From Marinobacterium sedimentorum (lineage in GTDB: Bacteria > Pseudomonadota > Gammaproteobacteria > Pseudomonadales > Balneatricaceae): a DNA stretch of 64,000 nt. Shown here piece by piece: positions 28,139 through 36,928 of this stretch. The stretch's first letter is position 1. Each line of letters opens with the position of its first letter. Below the pieces are notes generated by a model that worked only from the letters and a program-made list of their open reading frames with translations, was not told where the DNA came from and searched no databases. Location of the stretch: contig NZ_JALDYX010000006.1 of NCBI RefSeq assembly GCF_024267675.1, positions 62,001-126,000 on the forward strand. Direction: 5' to 3'. Made by a program: the position numbers and the translations under genes.

Positions 28139-28684
28139 CTAGCGCAGATAGGTGCGGCTGATATGGCGAAAGCTGTCGGTACCGGCCTTGCGCATCCATT
28201 CGAACGCCACCATTTCCCGACTGACGATCTGTATGCCCAGCTGGCGCATGCGCTCGATGGCGGCTGTCTTGTCCTGGGGGTTGCGCGATGCAATGCAATC
28301 GGCGACCACAAAGACGTCGCGCCCCTGCTGGCGCAGTTCGATGGCGCTTTGCAGCACGCAGACATGGGCTTCAATACCGATCACCACCACCTGTTCGCGT
28401 GCAATTGTGCTGATACCGGCGTCGCAGCCCGGCTCCGACATGCAGGAAAAATGCGTTTTCTCCAGCATGGCGCTGACGGGGATCAGTTCGCCCAGGCGCG
28501 GGTGTGTATGACCGATACCCTGGGGATACTGCTCAGTGCCCAGTACCGGCACCTTGAGGTGAACGGCAATTTCCAGCAGCCAGCGGCAGTTGTCCAGCAG
28601 CTGCTGCGGCGCTTCAACCGCCGGCAGCAGTTTGTCCTGGACATCTATCACCAGCAGCAGCGACCTGTCGGGATGGATCAGCAT
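28139..28684 (-). CDS. isochorismatase-like cysteine hydrolase (YcaC-related)
   Basis: 181 residues with the catalytic triad of the family: Asp in LLVIDVQDKLLPAV, Lys in LEKTHFSCM, and Cys in GIEAHVCVLQSAIELRQQG; the cis-peptide IGIEAHV is the family hallmark. Related proteins include YcaC, whose substrate is unknown. A 268-bp inverted-repeat element ends 15 bp upstream of its ATG, so its native promoter has been separated or replaced. Confidence 0.85.
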   Translation of the reverse strand: MLIHPDRSLLLVIDVQDKLLPAVEAPQQLLDNCRWLLEIAVHLKVPVLGTEQYPQGIGHTHPRLGELIPVSAMLEKTHFSCMSEPGCDAGISTIAREQVVVIGIEAHVCVLQSAIELRQQGRDVFVVADCIASRNPQDKTAAIERMRQLGIQIVSREMVAFEWMRKAGTDSFRHISRTYLR

Positions 28685-28698
28685 GGCGGTTGTCCTTA

Positions 28699-28966
28699 GA
28701 GCCTGTTTACGATCTATTGCTTGCTGCGACGGAGGCTATTTTCGCGCAGAGCAAGGAACGAGGAGCGTGGTGTACTTGATGTACATGAGCGACGAGAGAC
28801 GCCGCTATGCGCGAAAAGGGCCCCGTCCCTTCGGGTTGCGCCCCTAAAAGCGCCATACGGCGTTGCTCGCCGCTCATTTAGGCCCACTAAATCACACGAC
28901 TCGCGCCTTGTCTGGCGCTTTTAGGGGCGGCAACGCAGTCGGGCAAATAGATCGTAAGCAGGCTCT
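28699..28966. mobile_element. MITE-like element with 21-bp imperfect terminal inverted repeats
   Basis: The left end (28699-28719, AGAGCCTGTTTACGATCTATT minus one base) matches the reverse complement of the right end 28946-28966 with one mismatch. Inside is a second perfect 17-bp inverted pair, CGCCCCTAAAAGCGCCA at 28839-28855 and its complement at 28913-28929, plus a TTTTCGCGCA / TGCGCGAAAA pair in the left half. There is no transposase. Its last base is the last base of the stop codon of the adjacent minus-strand hydratase gene. Confidence 0.6.
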
Positions 28967-29400
28967 TAGGCAGCGGGCTTCTTGTCGACCATCACTAAGG
29001 CCTCGCCCTGGGTGACGCGCTTGCCTGCCACAAAGCACTCGGTGCTGAGGGTGACACGGCCGCGACGAAGATTGATGTCGGTGACGGTGACACGGGTTTC
29101 GACTTCATCGCCGAGGTGAATCGGCAGGCGAAACTTGAGGCTCTGATCCAGATAGACCGCGCCCGGGCCCGGCAAGTGCGTGCCCAGTACGGCGGATATC
29201 AGGCCAGCGCTGAACATGCCATGGGCGATACGGGTCTTGAACTGAGTGTGTGCGGCGAATTCCTCATCCAGGTGCACCGGGTTGGTGTCGCCGGTAATTT
29301 CGGCAAACAGGCGGATATCCTGATCGCTGACGGTCTTGAAGACCGACGCGCTCTGGCCAATTTCCAGATCTTCCAAATAGAGGCCGTGGGCCTGACTCAT
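28966..29400 (-). CDS. MaoC-like (R)-specific enoyl-CoA hydratase
   Basis: 144 residues, hot-dog fold. The catalytic pair is visible as Asp and His in FAEITGDTNPVHLDEEFAAHTQF, followed by RIAHGMFSAGLISAVLGTHLPGPGAVYL, which is the PhaJ/MaoC signature. Such enzymes hydrate 2-enoyl-CoA to (R)-3-hydroxyacyl-CoA, linking beta-oxidation to polyhydroxyalkanoate synthesis; no PHA genes are in the window. The TAA stop coincides with the end of the inverted-repeat element, so the extreme C terminus (VDKKPAA) may have been altered. Confidence 0.88.
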   Translation of the reverse strand: MSQAHGLYLEDLEIGQSASVFKTVSDQDIRLFAEITGDTNPVHLDEEFAAHTQFKTRIAHGMFSAGLISAVLGTHLPGPGAVYLDQSLKFRLPIHLGDEVETRVTVTDINLRRGRVTLSTECFVAGKRVTQGEALVMVDKKPAA

Positions 29401-29457
29401 GCTGTTTCTCCGTCGATGAATTCTTCTGTACCAGGGTGTGGGGCGGGCGAGACCTGT

Positions 29458-30684
29458 CTAGTCTTCGTGCATTGCCTGCATGGATTCCTGCGCCCATTGC
29501 AGGCTGGCCCTATAGGCCCAGTCGTATACGGCGCCGTCAAAGTCCACCGGCAGGCGGTCCCAGTCGCCGTTTTCGTAGTTGATTACATTTTTCAGCACGT
29601 CACCGATGGGGCCTGCGCCGCCGCGAATGGCGGCTTTGACGTCATCTCCCAAGGGTACCTGGGCCAGCATGGATTCCTGCTGGATATCCAGCATGGCGTG
29701 CAGGCCCGACATCATGCCGGCCATGAAGTAGCTGGTAGGCGACTGCAGATTTTGGGTAATGGCCACGAGTTCGCACATGCGTCCGCGAATCAGCAGTACA
29801 CGGGACAGTTCTTCGGGCTTGTCCTTGTTGGCGGACATGGAAATCAGCATGGCCCATTTCTTCACCTGTTCCAGGCCTAGCAGCACCACCGCCTGGGCAA
29901 CAGACTCCACCTTGCGCACCAGAGCGTAGGCGGCGGAATTGACGATGCGCAGTAGCTTGAAGGTCAGCACCGGGTCGCGGATGATCAGGGCTTCCAGCTT
30001 GGCCGGTGTAGTACCAGGCTTTTGCAGCTCCTGAATCAGTTGCAACAGGGTGAACTGCTGGGCGCTGACGCGGCGTTCCTGCACCAGCTTGGGTTTGCTG
30101 AGAAAACCGCCCTGGTAAAGCTTGAAGCCCATGTCGATGCAGCGCTCAAGCTGCTCGAAACTGTCGATGCCCTCGCCGAGAAAGGCCACCTTGAAGGGTG
30201 TAATCAGGCGCATTTGCTCTGCCAGTTGCTCTTCGTCGAACTGGCGTATATCCAGTTTGACGATCTGAGCGGCCCGCAGCAGGTTGTCCTGTTTGGCATT
30301 GTAGTGAAAATTGCACAGCGCCAAACGATAACCGTCTTTTACCAGCTTGAGCGCCGCACGTTCATAATCCTGATCCGGATCAGCGCCGGGCTGCAGCTCG
30401 ATAACCACCTGCTTTCTGGGCAGGTCGGGAAAATAACCGGACAACAGCAGTTCGCGGCTTACGGGTACGAACGCCGGTACCCGCCGGACGGAGCCGGCAT
30501 CGGAAATGCTGGTATAGATATTGAGGATGATTTCGCCGTTGGGGGCAGATCCTTCGAGTCGTGTCGCACCAGTGCCTTCGTCATCAGGCCGGTAGAGCAA
30601 CTCGTAGGCCACTACCTTTTGATGCTGATCGAAGATCGGCTGGCGGGCGACAAGCAGGCACTGATCGTCAGGGGTTTTGTCCAT
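29458..30684 (-). CDS. EAL-HDOD signalling protein (YuxH family)
   Basis: 408 residues. Residues 1-200 are a degenerate EAL domain: the motif is YELLYR, IELTE has become VIELQPG, and the QG loop is LYQGGFLSKP, so c-di-GMP phosphodiesterase activity is unlikely. Residues 205-395 are an HDOD domain (KLEALIIRDPVLTFKLLRIVNSAAY, VVLLGLEQVKKWAMLISMS). Members of this class act as c-di-GMP or protein-interaction adaptors in signalling. It is preceded by the divergent ribosome GTPase gene. Confidence 0.88.
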   Translation of the reverse strand: MDKTPDDQCLLVARQPIFDQHQKVVAYELLYRPDDEGTGATRLEGSAPNGEIILNIYTSISDAGSVRRVPAFVPVSRELLLSGYFPDLPRKQVVIELQPGADPDQDYERAALKLVKDGYRLALCNFHYNAKQDNLLRAAQIVKLDIRQFDEEQLAEQMRLITPFKVAFLGEGIDSFEQLERCIDMGFKLYQGGFLSKPKLVQERRVSAQQFTLLQLIQELQKPGTTPAKLEALIIRDPVLTFKLLRIVNSAAYALVRKVESVAQAVVLLGLEQVKKWAMLISMSANKDKPEELSRVLLIRGRMCELVAITQNLQSPTSYFMAGMMSGLHAMLDIQQESMLAQVPLGDDVKAAIRGGAGPIGDVLKNVINYENGDWDRLPVDFDGAVYDWAYRASLQWAQESMQAMHED

Positions 30685-30797
30685 TTTCCCGTCACTCTTC
30701 CTGTTCTCGAGTTACAACCCAGAAGTGTATACGCAAATGGGCGTTTACCGATAGGGCTGATCGGCGTCACGGGAGTATCGCTTTGGCGCCACAACGC

Positions 30798-30803
30798 TAT
30801 AAT
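30798..30803 (+). promoter_or_regulatory. consensus -10 box before the ribosome GTPase gene
   Basis: TATAAT 30 bp upstream of ATG 30833. No good -35 hexamer at 16-18 bp was found. Confidence 0.4.
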
Positions 30804-30832
30804 AGGCGGCCTTCGAACAGGGCAGGGTAAAG

Positions 30833-31741
30833 ATGAGCATTAATTGGTTTCCAGGGCACATGCACAAGGCACGCAAAGAGATCGCCAAGACCATGGACGA
30901 GATCGATGTGGTGATCGAGGTGCTGGATGCCCGCCTGCCCCAGTCGAGCGAGAATCCGCTGGTGGATTCACTGCGCAAGGGCAAACCTGTTATCAAGCTG
31001 CTGAACAAGTCCGATCTCGCCGACCCGGACGTGACCGCTCAGTGGCTGGCGTTTTTCAATGCCATGGACGGGGTGCAGGCGCTGGCGCTGGATACCGAGA
31101 ACCGCAAGCTGATCAAGCGCCTGCCCGAGCTGTGCAAGCAGCTGGTGCCGTCCCGCGTGGCCCAGGGGCGGCCGGTGCGCGCCATGATCATGGGGATTCC
31201 GAACGTCGGCAAGTCCACCCTGATCAACGCACTGGTGGGCAAGCGCATTGCCAAGGTGGGCAATACGCCGGCGGTTACGCGTCACCAGCAGCGTTTCATG
31301 ATGCAGGGCATGGCGTTGTCGGATACGCCGGGCATCCTCTGGCCTAAAATAGCCGATCGAGATTCCGGCTACCGTCTGGCCGCCAGTGGTGCAATCCGTG
31401 ATACTGCCATTGAGCTGGAAGATATAGCGCTCTTTACCGCCAGCTTTATGCTGGTGTCGTACCCGCAGCGGCTGATGGAACGATACCGCCTGACGACACT
31501 GGCCGACATTGGCGATGAGTTGCTGGACCAGATAGGGCGCAAACGAGGATGTCTCAGGCCGGGCGGCATAGTCGATCGGCACAAGGCATCCGAAATACTG
31601 TTAATGGAATTACGTAGCGGCAAGCTCGGACGAATCAGTTTCGAGACCGTCGCTGAATGGGATGAGAAACGACGCCAGGCTGCTTTGGAAGAAGCCGAAC
31701 GGCTGGCGGCGCTAGACGAGCAACAGCAGGATCCAACATGA
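30833..31741 (+). CDS. ylqF: ribosome biogenesis GTPase, YlqF/RbgA type
   Basis: 302-residue circularly permuted GTPase. The order of motifs is G4 (LLNKSDLADP), G5, then G1 (MIMGIPNVGKSTLINALVGK), and G3 (LSDTPGILWP), which marks the YlqF/YawG group; the N terminus INWFPGHMHKARKEI is almost invariant in it. RbgA is needed for late assembly of the 50S subunit in Bacillus; proteobacterial members are less studied. The next gene overlaps by 4 bp. Confidence 0.93.
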   Translation: MSINWFPGHMHKARKEIAKTMDEIDVVIEVLDARLPQSSENPLVDSLRKGKPVIKLLNKSDLADPDVTAQWLAFFNAMDGVQALALDTENRKLIKRLPELCKQLVPSRVAQGRPVRAMIMGIPNVGKSTLINALVGKRIAKVGNTPAVTRHQQRFMMQGMALSDTPGILWPKIADRDSGYRLAASGAIRDTAIELEDIALFTASFMLVSYPQRLMERYRLTTLADIGDELLDQIGRKRGCLRPGGIVDRHKASEILLMELRSGKLGRISFETVAEWDEKRRQAALEEAERLAALDEQQQDPT

Positions 31742-32094
31742 CACGTTTAAAGAAGAAACGCTCCGATGCCAACCGTATCGAGTGGGGCGAAAGCGCGCCA
31801 AGGCGCAGTGAAAAACTGGCTGATCCCGGCAGTTACGAAAGCCGCAAGCGCAAGTCGCTGGACAAGCGCAAGCAGCAGAAGTCCGTGTACGAAAAACAGC
31901 TTGAAAAGGAAGAGCGCGAAGCGCGTCTGCGTGCGCAGCAGCAACCGCGCGGCGGTCGTCTGGCGGAAAAAATCCGCCGTCTGAACCGTGAAAAGAACGC
32001 GGCTGAAGTGCCTGAAGAGAATGCGGCGGCAGAGTCTGTAGCAGAGACAGCTGCAGAGCCCGCAGACCAGGCGCGGCAGGACACAAAGGACTGA
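31738..32094 (+). CDS. hypothetical charged protein translationally coupled to the GTPase
   Basis: 118 residues, extremely hydrophilic: a Lys/Arg-rich first two thirds (RLKKKRSDANRIEWG, SRKRKSLDKRKQQKSVYEKQLEKEE) predicted to be helical or coiled, then an acidic Ala/Glu tail (EVPEENAAAESVAETAAEPAD). I do not recognise a family. Its ATG overlaps the stop codon of the GTPase gene (ATGA), so production of the two is coupled. The basic stretch suggests RNA or ribosome binding, which would fit its partner; this is inference. Confidence 0.7.
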   Translation: MTRLKKKRSDANRIEWGESAPRRSEKLADPGSYESRKRKSLDKRKQQKSVYEKQLEKEEREARLRAQQQPRGGRLAEKIRRLNREKNAAEVPEENAAAESVAETAAEPADQARQDTKD

Positions 32095-32216
32095 CGGCCA
32101 CCCGGCACCTGTGCCGGGTGTCTCCTGGCCCTGCTGTGTATGGTCAGGTGCGTGGTTGGCGTTCCTCTCGGTGGACTGCTAGCTTTAGCTCATTGCGACA
32201 AGCGGAGAGCAGCAGC

Positions 32217-32477
32217 ATGACCCACTCACCGATTCACCGCGCCGGCAACGCACCGATAAAGGTCGAACTCACCCAGGGCGAGACTTATACCTGGTGTGCC
32301 TGCGGGCGCTCCGAAAACCAGCCCTGGTGCGATAGCTCCCATCAGGGCACCGGTATTGATCCGGTGGTGTTTGTTGCCGAGCGCACTGGTAGCGTCTGGC
32401 TCTGCCTGTGCAAGCAAACCGGAACCCCGCCACTGTGTGATTCCAGCCATAAAAAGTCGCCGCCTGACTCTGCCTGA
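32217..32477 (+). CDS. twin CDGSH iron-sulfur domain protein
   Basis: 86 residues with two CDGSH-type motifs: CACGRSENQPWCDSSH and CLCKQTGTPPLCDSSH, each CxCx(6-8)CDxxH able to bind a [2Fe-2S] cluster through three Cys and one His. In the second copy the usual Ser is Thr. The start at ATG 32217 has AGCGGAGAGC upstream; the open frame to 32118 has no family support. The cellular role of bacterial two-CDGSH proteins is poorly defined. Confidence 0.88.
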   Translation: MTHSPIHRAGNAPIKVELTQGETYTWCACGRSENQPWCDSSHQGTGIDPVVFVAERTGSVWLCLCKQTGTPPLCDSSHKKSPPDSA

Positions 32478-32598
32478 TTTGGTTCCATAGCCGCCGCATA
32501 CAATACCTTGAAGTAAGGCCCTCAAGGCGCTTGGTTGCAGTTGCGCCTAGCACTTTGTGCTAGCATACGCGCCTTTCCAACACAGCCAGGTAAGCTCC

Positions 32599-33789
32599 TT
32601 GCATTCCCAGGATTTTTCCCGTGATGTCATCATTATCGGTGCCGGCGCCGCAGGTCTCATGTGTGCCGCCACGGCCGGTTACCGGGGCCGTTCGGTGCTG
32701 CTGCTCGAGCACAGCAACAAGATCGGCCGCAAGATACTGATGTCCGGCGGCGGACGCTGCAACTTTACCAATCTGCATAACAGCCCGGCCAACTACCTGT
32801 CGGCCAATGCGCATTTTTGCAAGTCGGCGCTGAGCCGTTATCCGGCGTCGCGCTTTATCGAGCTGGTGGAGCGCCACGGTATCGATTACCACGAAAAGAC
32901 GCTTGGGCAGTTATTCTGTGATGTTTCCAGCAAGGAAATACTGCAGCTGCTGCTGACCGAATGTGACTGGGCGGGGGTGGATGTGCGCACCGACAGCTCG
33001 ATCTATCGCATCGACAGGGTCGCCGACGGTTACCGCGTCAAGACCTCCGCCGGTATCTGGCAGTGCAGTTCTCTGGTGATTGCCACCGGTGGCCTGTCGA
33101 TACCCAACGGCGGCGCAACGCCCTTCGCCTATGAAACGGCGAAGCAGTTTGGCCTCAACGTCTTGCCGCTGCAGGCCGCACTGGTGCCCTTCACGCTGCA
33201 ACCCAAGGACCTCGAGGTATTCAAGCCGCTGTCCGGCGTATCGCACCGCATTCGTGCCCGCGTCGCTGAGACCGCCTTCGTGGAAAACCTGCTCTTTACC
33301 CACCGTGGCCTCAGTGGCCCGGCGATTCTGCAGATCTCATCCTACTGGGACCCGGGCGCCGAGGTGGAAATTGACTTGTTCCCGGAACTCGATCTGCTGC
33401 AATGGCTGGGCGGGCAGCGGGAGAGTCGCCCCAAAGCGGATATCCGCACCTTGCTTTGCCAGCAGATGCACAAGCGGGTGGTGCAGACCTTCTGTGATCT
33501 CTGGTCCTTCGAAGGCCCCATTAACCGCTTCGATGGTCCGCAGCTGGCCGCGGTGGCCGAGGCTTTTCACCGCTGGGTCATCAAACCCGCTGGCACCGAA
33601 GGGTATCGCACAGCGGAAGTCACCCGCGGCGGCATCGATACCGATGAGGTTTCATCCAAAACCTTTGAGGCGAAAAAGGCCCCAGGGCTGTACTTTGTCG
33701 GCGAATGCCTGGATGTCACCGGTCACCTGGGAGGGCACAACTTCCAGTTCGCCTGGGCCTGCGGCGATGCCGCCGGGCAGTACGTCTGA
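32599..33789 (+). CDS. HI0933/YhiN-type FAD-dependent oxidoreductase
   Basis: About 396 residues. An N-terminal FAD motif (VIIIGAGAAGLMCAATAG) is followed by KIGRKILMSGGGRCNFTN, the HI0933 signature, and a C-terminal TRGGIDTDEVSSKTFEAKKAPGLYFVGECLDVTGHLGGHNFQFAWACG. Function is unproven for the family. The frame opens at a GTG at 32557, but that lies in sequence that looks like a promoter (GTGCTAGCATACGCGCC); the TTG at 32599 with an upstream CAGGTAAG fits better. The start remains uncertain. Confidence 0.87.
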   Translation: MHSQDFSRDVIIIGAGAAGLMCAATAGYRGRSVLLLEHSNKIGRKILMSGGGRCNFTNLHNSPANYLSANAHFCKSALSRYPASRFIELVERHGIDYHEKTLGQLFCDVSSKEILQLLLTECDWAGVDVRTDSSIYRIDRVADGYRVKTSAGIWQCSSLVIATGGLSIPNGGATPFAYETAKQFGLNVLPLQAALVPFTLQPKDLEVFKPLSGVSHRIRARVAETAFVENLLFTHRGLSGPAILQISSYWDPGAEVEIDLFPELDLLQWLGGQRESRPKADIRTLLCQQMHKRVVQTFCDLWSFEGPINRFDGPQLAAVAEAFHRWVIKPAGTEGYRTAEVTRGGIDTDEVSSKTFEAKKAPGLYFVGECLDVTGHLGGHNFQFAWACGDAAGQYV

Positions 33790-33920
33790 ACTGCATTGCC
33801 TTCTGCCTGTGATCTTCTGAGGTCAGATAGGGCGCCTGCAGCTCCGATGACAACGCCAATGCAGCGGCGGCGTCAAGGCTGAGGCTGCAACGCCACCATG
33901 ACGATGGGGTTCAGGTATGG

Positions 33921-33944
33921 AAAAGGCCCCGGATGGGGCCTTTT
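33921..33944. terminator. bidirectional terminator between flavoprotein and BCCT genes
   Basis: AAAAGGCCCC and GGGGCCTTTT form a perfect 10-bp stem with a 4-base loop, flanked by A- and T-rich ends, placed between two convergent genes. Confidence 0.85.
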
Positions 33945-33970
33945 GTGCGTCTGGATACCGGAGTCCGGGT

Positions 33971-35584
33971 CTAGCGCGGCTCGCTCATCAATCCCTTGAC
34001 GATGGCAAAGCACGCCAGCAACAGCACGATGGTGAACGGGAAGCCGGTGGATACCGCCATGGCCTGCAACGCGCCCAGGCCGCCGCCGAGCAGCAGGGCG
34101 ATGGCCACCAGGCCTTCGAACACGCACCAGAACACCCGCTGGGGTGTGGGTGCGTCAATCTTGCCGCCGGCGGTGATGGTGTCTATCACCAGGGAGCCGG
34201 AGTCCGATGAAGTGACGAAGAACACGATGACCAGCACTATACCCAGGAAGGAGGTGATCTGGGTCAGCGGCAGCTCCTGCAGCATGGAGAAGAGTTGCAG
34301 TTCCAGCGGCGCACCGACCACGGTCTGAATGCCGTCGTTGACCAGCTGGCTGATGGCGGTGCCGCCAAAGGCGGTCATCCAGAACACACAGACCAGGGAT
34401 GGAATCAGCAGCACGCAGGTAATGAATTCGCGCACGGTGCGGCCACGGGACACACGGGCGATAAACATGCCGACAAAGGGCGACCAGGATATCCACCAGG
34501 CCCAGTAGAAGGCGGTCCAGCCCTGGCTGAAGTTGGCATCGCTGCGGCCTATCGGATTCGACAGTGCCGGCAGGTTCTGCACATAGGCCAGCAGGTTATT
34601 GAAAAATCCGCTGAGGATGGCAACGGTCGGACCGACGATGACCACAAACAGCAACAGCAGAACCGCCAGTACCATGTTGATCTCGGACAGCCGCTTGACG
34701 CCGGCATCCAGTCCGGCCACAACCGACAGCAGAGCAATGCCGGTGATGCCGATGATCAGGAAAACCTTGGTGGTTTCGGTGGCAGGCAGACCGAACAGAA
34801 AGTCGAGTCCGGCGCTGGCCTGTTCGGCACCGAATCCCAGCGATGTTGCCAGCCCGAACAGGGTGGCAAACACGGCCAGAATATCGATGATATGGCCGGT
34901 CCAGCCCCAGATGCGCTCGCCGAAAATCGGGTAGAAAATCGAACGCATGGTCAACGGCAAACCCTTGTTATAGGAAAACAGCGCCAGGGCCAGCGCGACA
35001 ACCGCATAGATTGCCCAGGGGTGAAGCGCCCAATGAAAGATGGTCGCTGCCATGCCTAAGCGCCGCGCTGCCTCCGCATCCCCGGGAGCGCCGGCCAGCG
35101 GTGCCCAGCTTTCGGGCGTACCTGCGTTGTCGGCAAAGGATGAGGAAAAGTGCGACAGCGGCTCCGATACGCCATAAAACATCAGGCCGATGCCCATGCC
35201 GGCTGCAAACAGCATCGCAAACCAGCCGCTGTAGGAGTAGTCCGGTGTGGCATCGGTACCGCCCAGGCGTACCCGGCCCAGCGGCGAGAGCACCAGGACG
35301 ATACAGAGCACAACGAAGACATTGGCCGAGGCGATAAAGAACCAGTCGAAGGTCGAGGTCAGCCAGACACGCATGGCATTGAACATGGGTCCTGCGCTGT
35401 CCTGAAAGGCAAGAGTAAAAAAGACAAAGGCGACAATACACAGGCCGGAAATCAGAAAGACGGGGTTGTGCACATCAAGATTGAAGGGCCCTATCTGGGT
35501 ATTGATATTGTCCTGACCGATCTCATAGTCGGTTTCAATCAGATTGGAATCCCCGTCGGGGGTTAGTTCGGTAGGTTCAGTCAT
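33971..35584 (-). CDS. BCCT family transporter (betaine/choline/carnitine type)
   Basis: 537 residues with 12 predicted transmembrane segments. Signature segments are FAAGMGIGLMFYGVSEPLSHF in TM3, HPWAIYAVVALALALFSYNKGLP, and the Trp-box WTAFYWAWWISWSPFVGMFIARVSRGRT in TM8. The G-M-G-I-G element is that of Na+-coupled members such as BetP, pointing to osmolyte uptake, although the exact solute is unknown. A long acidic N-terminal tail precedes TM1. It is 49 bp downstream of a universal stress protein gene, probably in one transcript. Confidence 0.92.
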   Translation of the reverse strand: MTEPTELTPDGDSNLIETDYEIGQDNINTQIGPFNLDVHNPVFLISGLCIVAFVFFTLAFQDSAGPMFNAMRVWLTSTFDWFFIASANVFVVLCIVLVLSPLGRVRLGGTDATPDYSYSGWFAMLFAAGMGIGLMFYGVSEPLSHFSSSFADNAGTPESWAPLAGAPGDAEAARRLGMAATIFHWALHPWAIYAVVALALALFSYNKGLPLTMRSIFYPIFGERIWGWTGHIIDILAVFATLFGLATSLGFGAEQASAGLDFLFGLPATETTKVFLIIGITGIALLSVVAGLDAGVKRLSEINMVLAVLLLLFVVIVGPTVAILSGFFNNLLAYVQNLPALSNPIGRSDANFSQGWTAFYWAWWISWSPFVGMFIARVSRGRTVREFITCVLLIPSLVCVFWMTAFGGTAISQLVNDGIQTVVGAPLELQLFSMLQELPLTQITSFLGIVLVIVFFVTSSDSGSLVIDTITAGGKIDAPTPQRVFWCVFEGLVAIALLLGGGLGALQAMAVSTGFPFTIVLLLACFAIVKGLMSEPR

Positions 35585-35633
35585 GTGTCTCCCTTGTGGA
35601 CTGAGCTGGGTGAAGAATTTTTAACGGGTCTGG

Positions 35634-36050
35634 TTAGCGAACAACCAGCACGGACACCTTGGCGAAGGAGGCGAAGTAACCGGCGTTGGATGCAAAGATA
35701 TGCTCCATGACGCCTGGAACATGGGACGCCATGACCACGAGATCGGCGCCGGTCTCGCTGGCGGCGCGCATCAGGGTGTCGTCCAGATCCGCAGTGGGGT
35801 CGTGGCTGATGTAGGTGGCGCTGCTCACGTTGGACAGTTGATGTTTCGCTGCCTGGGCCTGGCTGAACTCTTCCATCTTGCTGGAAAACTCTTCCGGCGT
35901 ATGGGCGATACTGCTCGGTGTACTGGCGCTGACGCCGACATAACAGACACTGGCCTGGTAGAGCTTGGCCAGATCTGCGGAGGTTTGCAGGGCTTTGTGA
36001 AGTTGCTCGGCGTGGGCCAGATCGACTGGCACCATTATATGACTGTACAT
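35634..36050 (-). CDS. universal stress protein (UspA family)
   Basis: 138 residues. MYSHIMVPVDLAHAEQLHKAL at the start and the C-terminal DLVVMASHVPGVMEHIFASNAGYFASFAKVSVLVVR match the Usp fold; the ATP-binding GxxGx(9)GS motif of the ATP-type subgroup is not intact (ASHVPGVMEHIFASNAG), so it is probably of the non-classical kind. Paired with the BCCT gene downstream, as Usp-transporter pairs often are in halotolerant bacteria. Confidence 0.85.
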   Translation of the reverse strand: MYSHIMVPVDLAHAEQLHKALQTSADLAKLYQASVCYVGVSASTPSSIAHTPEEFSSKMEEFSQAQAAKHQLSNVSSATYISHDPTADLDDTLMRAASETGADLVVMASHVPGVMEHIFASNAGYFASFAKVSVLVVR

Positions 36051-36199
36051 GCGGTTTCTCCCTGCGGGTGGCAGATGACACTTTTTGAGAGTGAATTACA
36101 CTGACAATTATTGCAGATGCTTGAGAATGTGGGAGATTTTTTTAAAAAAAACAGCGGGAAAGGGGGGATTCAGCGGGTGTTATTCGGGCCAGTTAATAC

Positions 36200-36222
36200 A
36201 AAAAAAGCCGGCGTTGGCCGAC
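36200..36222 (-). terminator. terminator of the SemiSWEET gene
   Basis: Read on the minus strand: GTCGGCCAACGCCGGC followed by seven T. One G-T pair in a 6-bp stem, 49 bp after the stop. Confidence 0.7.
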
Positions 36223-36270
36223 TCCTTAATCTGGTTTGCGCTGTTATGGGGCAGCGGCACCTGGGGTAGT

Positions 36271-36567
36271 TCAAATGTGAGGTACGGCGTCGCTCAGCTC
36301 GCGACGCTTCTGAAAGCGCTTGCGCAGTGTCAGTGCCAGTACGGACGACGACAGCAGGAAAGTCACCAGATTGGCCAGAAACATCGGCAGATCCTGCAGA
36401 ATGATGCCGTAAATCAGCCACAACGCCACGCCGAAGGTCAGTATTGAATACATGCTCACTGAAATGCCTTCGACGTTGCCGGTTTTCAGGATCCGCAGAA
36501 CCTGGGGGACAAAAGCCGCCGTCGTGCAAAGGGCAGCGACCATGCCAATCAGTGTTGTGTTGTCCAT
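36271..36567 (-). CDS. SemiSWEET-type sugar transporter (PQ-loop)
   Basis: 98 residues and three transmembrane helices, the size of a half-SWEET. TTAAFVPQVLRILKTGNVEGIS carries the PQ motif of helix 1, followed by SMYSILTFGVALWLIYGI and FLANLVTFLLSSSVLAL. SemiSWEETs dimerise to form a sugar-conducting pore; the substrate is not determined here. Monocistronic, divergent from nfeD. Confidence 0.9.
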   Translation of the reverse strand: MDNTTLIGMVAALCTTAAFVPQVLRILKTGNVEGISVSMYSILTFGVALWLIYGIILQDLPMFLANLVTFLLSSSVLALTLRKRFQKRRELSDAVPHI

Positions 36568-36928
36568 CGGGTGCGGCCTCGGCCAGTTGTTCCATACACA
36601 GCAGCATCAAGCCAGTGCGTAGCGGCAGTAACTAAATTATCTGGATTTGATAGTCAGGGTTCTTGCTTGCACAGGCTTTGTGAGAGTCCGCGAACGCAGA
36701 CAGCATTGTGCAAGAAATACATATCGCCGGCAGTCTAAAGGCGGCTGCGGATACTTGCAAGTGATATAAATCTATCGGACAGCTTAGTTATATTCGCCCA
36801 TTTTCAGACCGGATCGGGAGCAGATTAGGTACGGCGGTAGCGCGCCAGACCTGGTTTTTTGCCCTGGGGCTGTCGTGCCTTAGTCTTTTGGGGTACTTTG
36901 ACCCGCAGCGCTTATCAGGAGGCAAAAA
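36568..36928. other. divergent intergenic region SemiSWEET/nfeD
   Basis: About 360 bp without a gene. It contains a spaced inverted repeat CTTGCACA ... TGTGCAAG (around 36663 and 36707) and AT-rich sequence around 36770; promoters for both flanking genes should be here but none is clear. Confidence 0.4.

Noticed and set aside
36663..36714. Spaced inverted repeat CTTGCACA/TGTGCAAG as a Crp-like site
   Set aside because: The half-sites are about 36 bp apart and do not match the 16-bp dyad.
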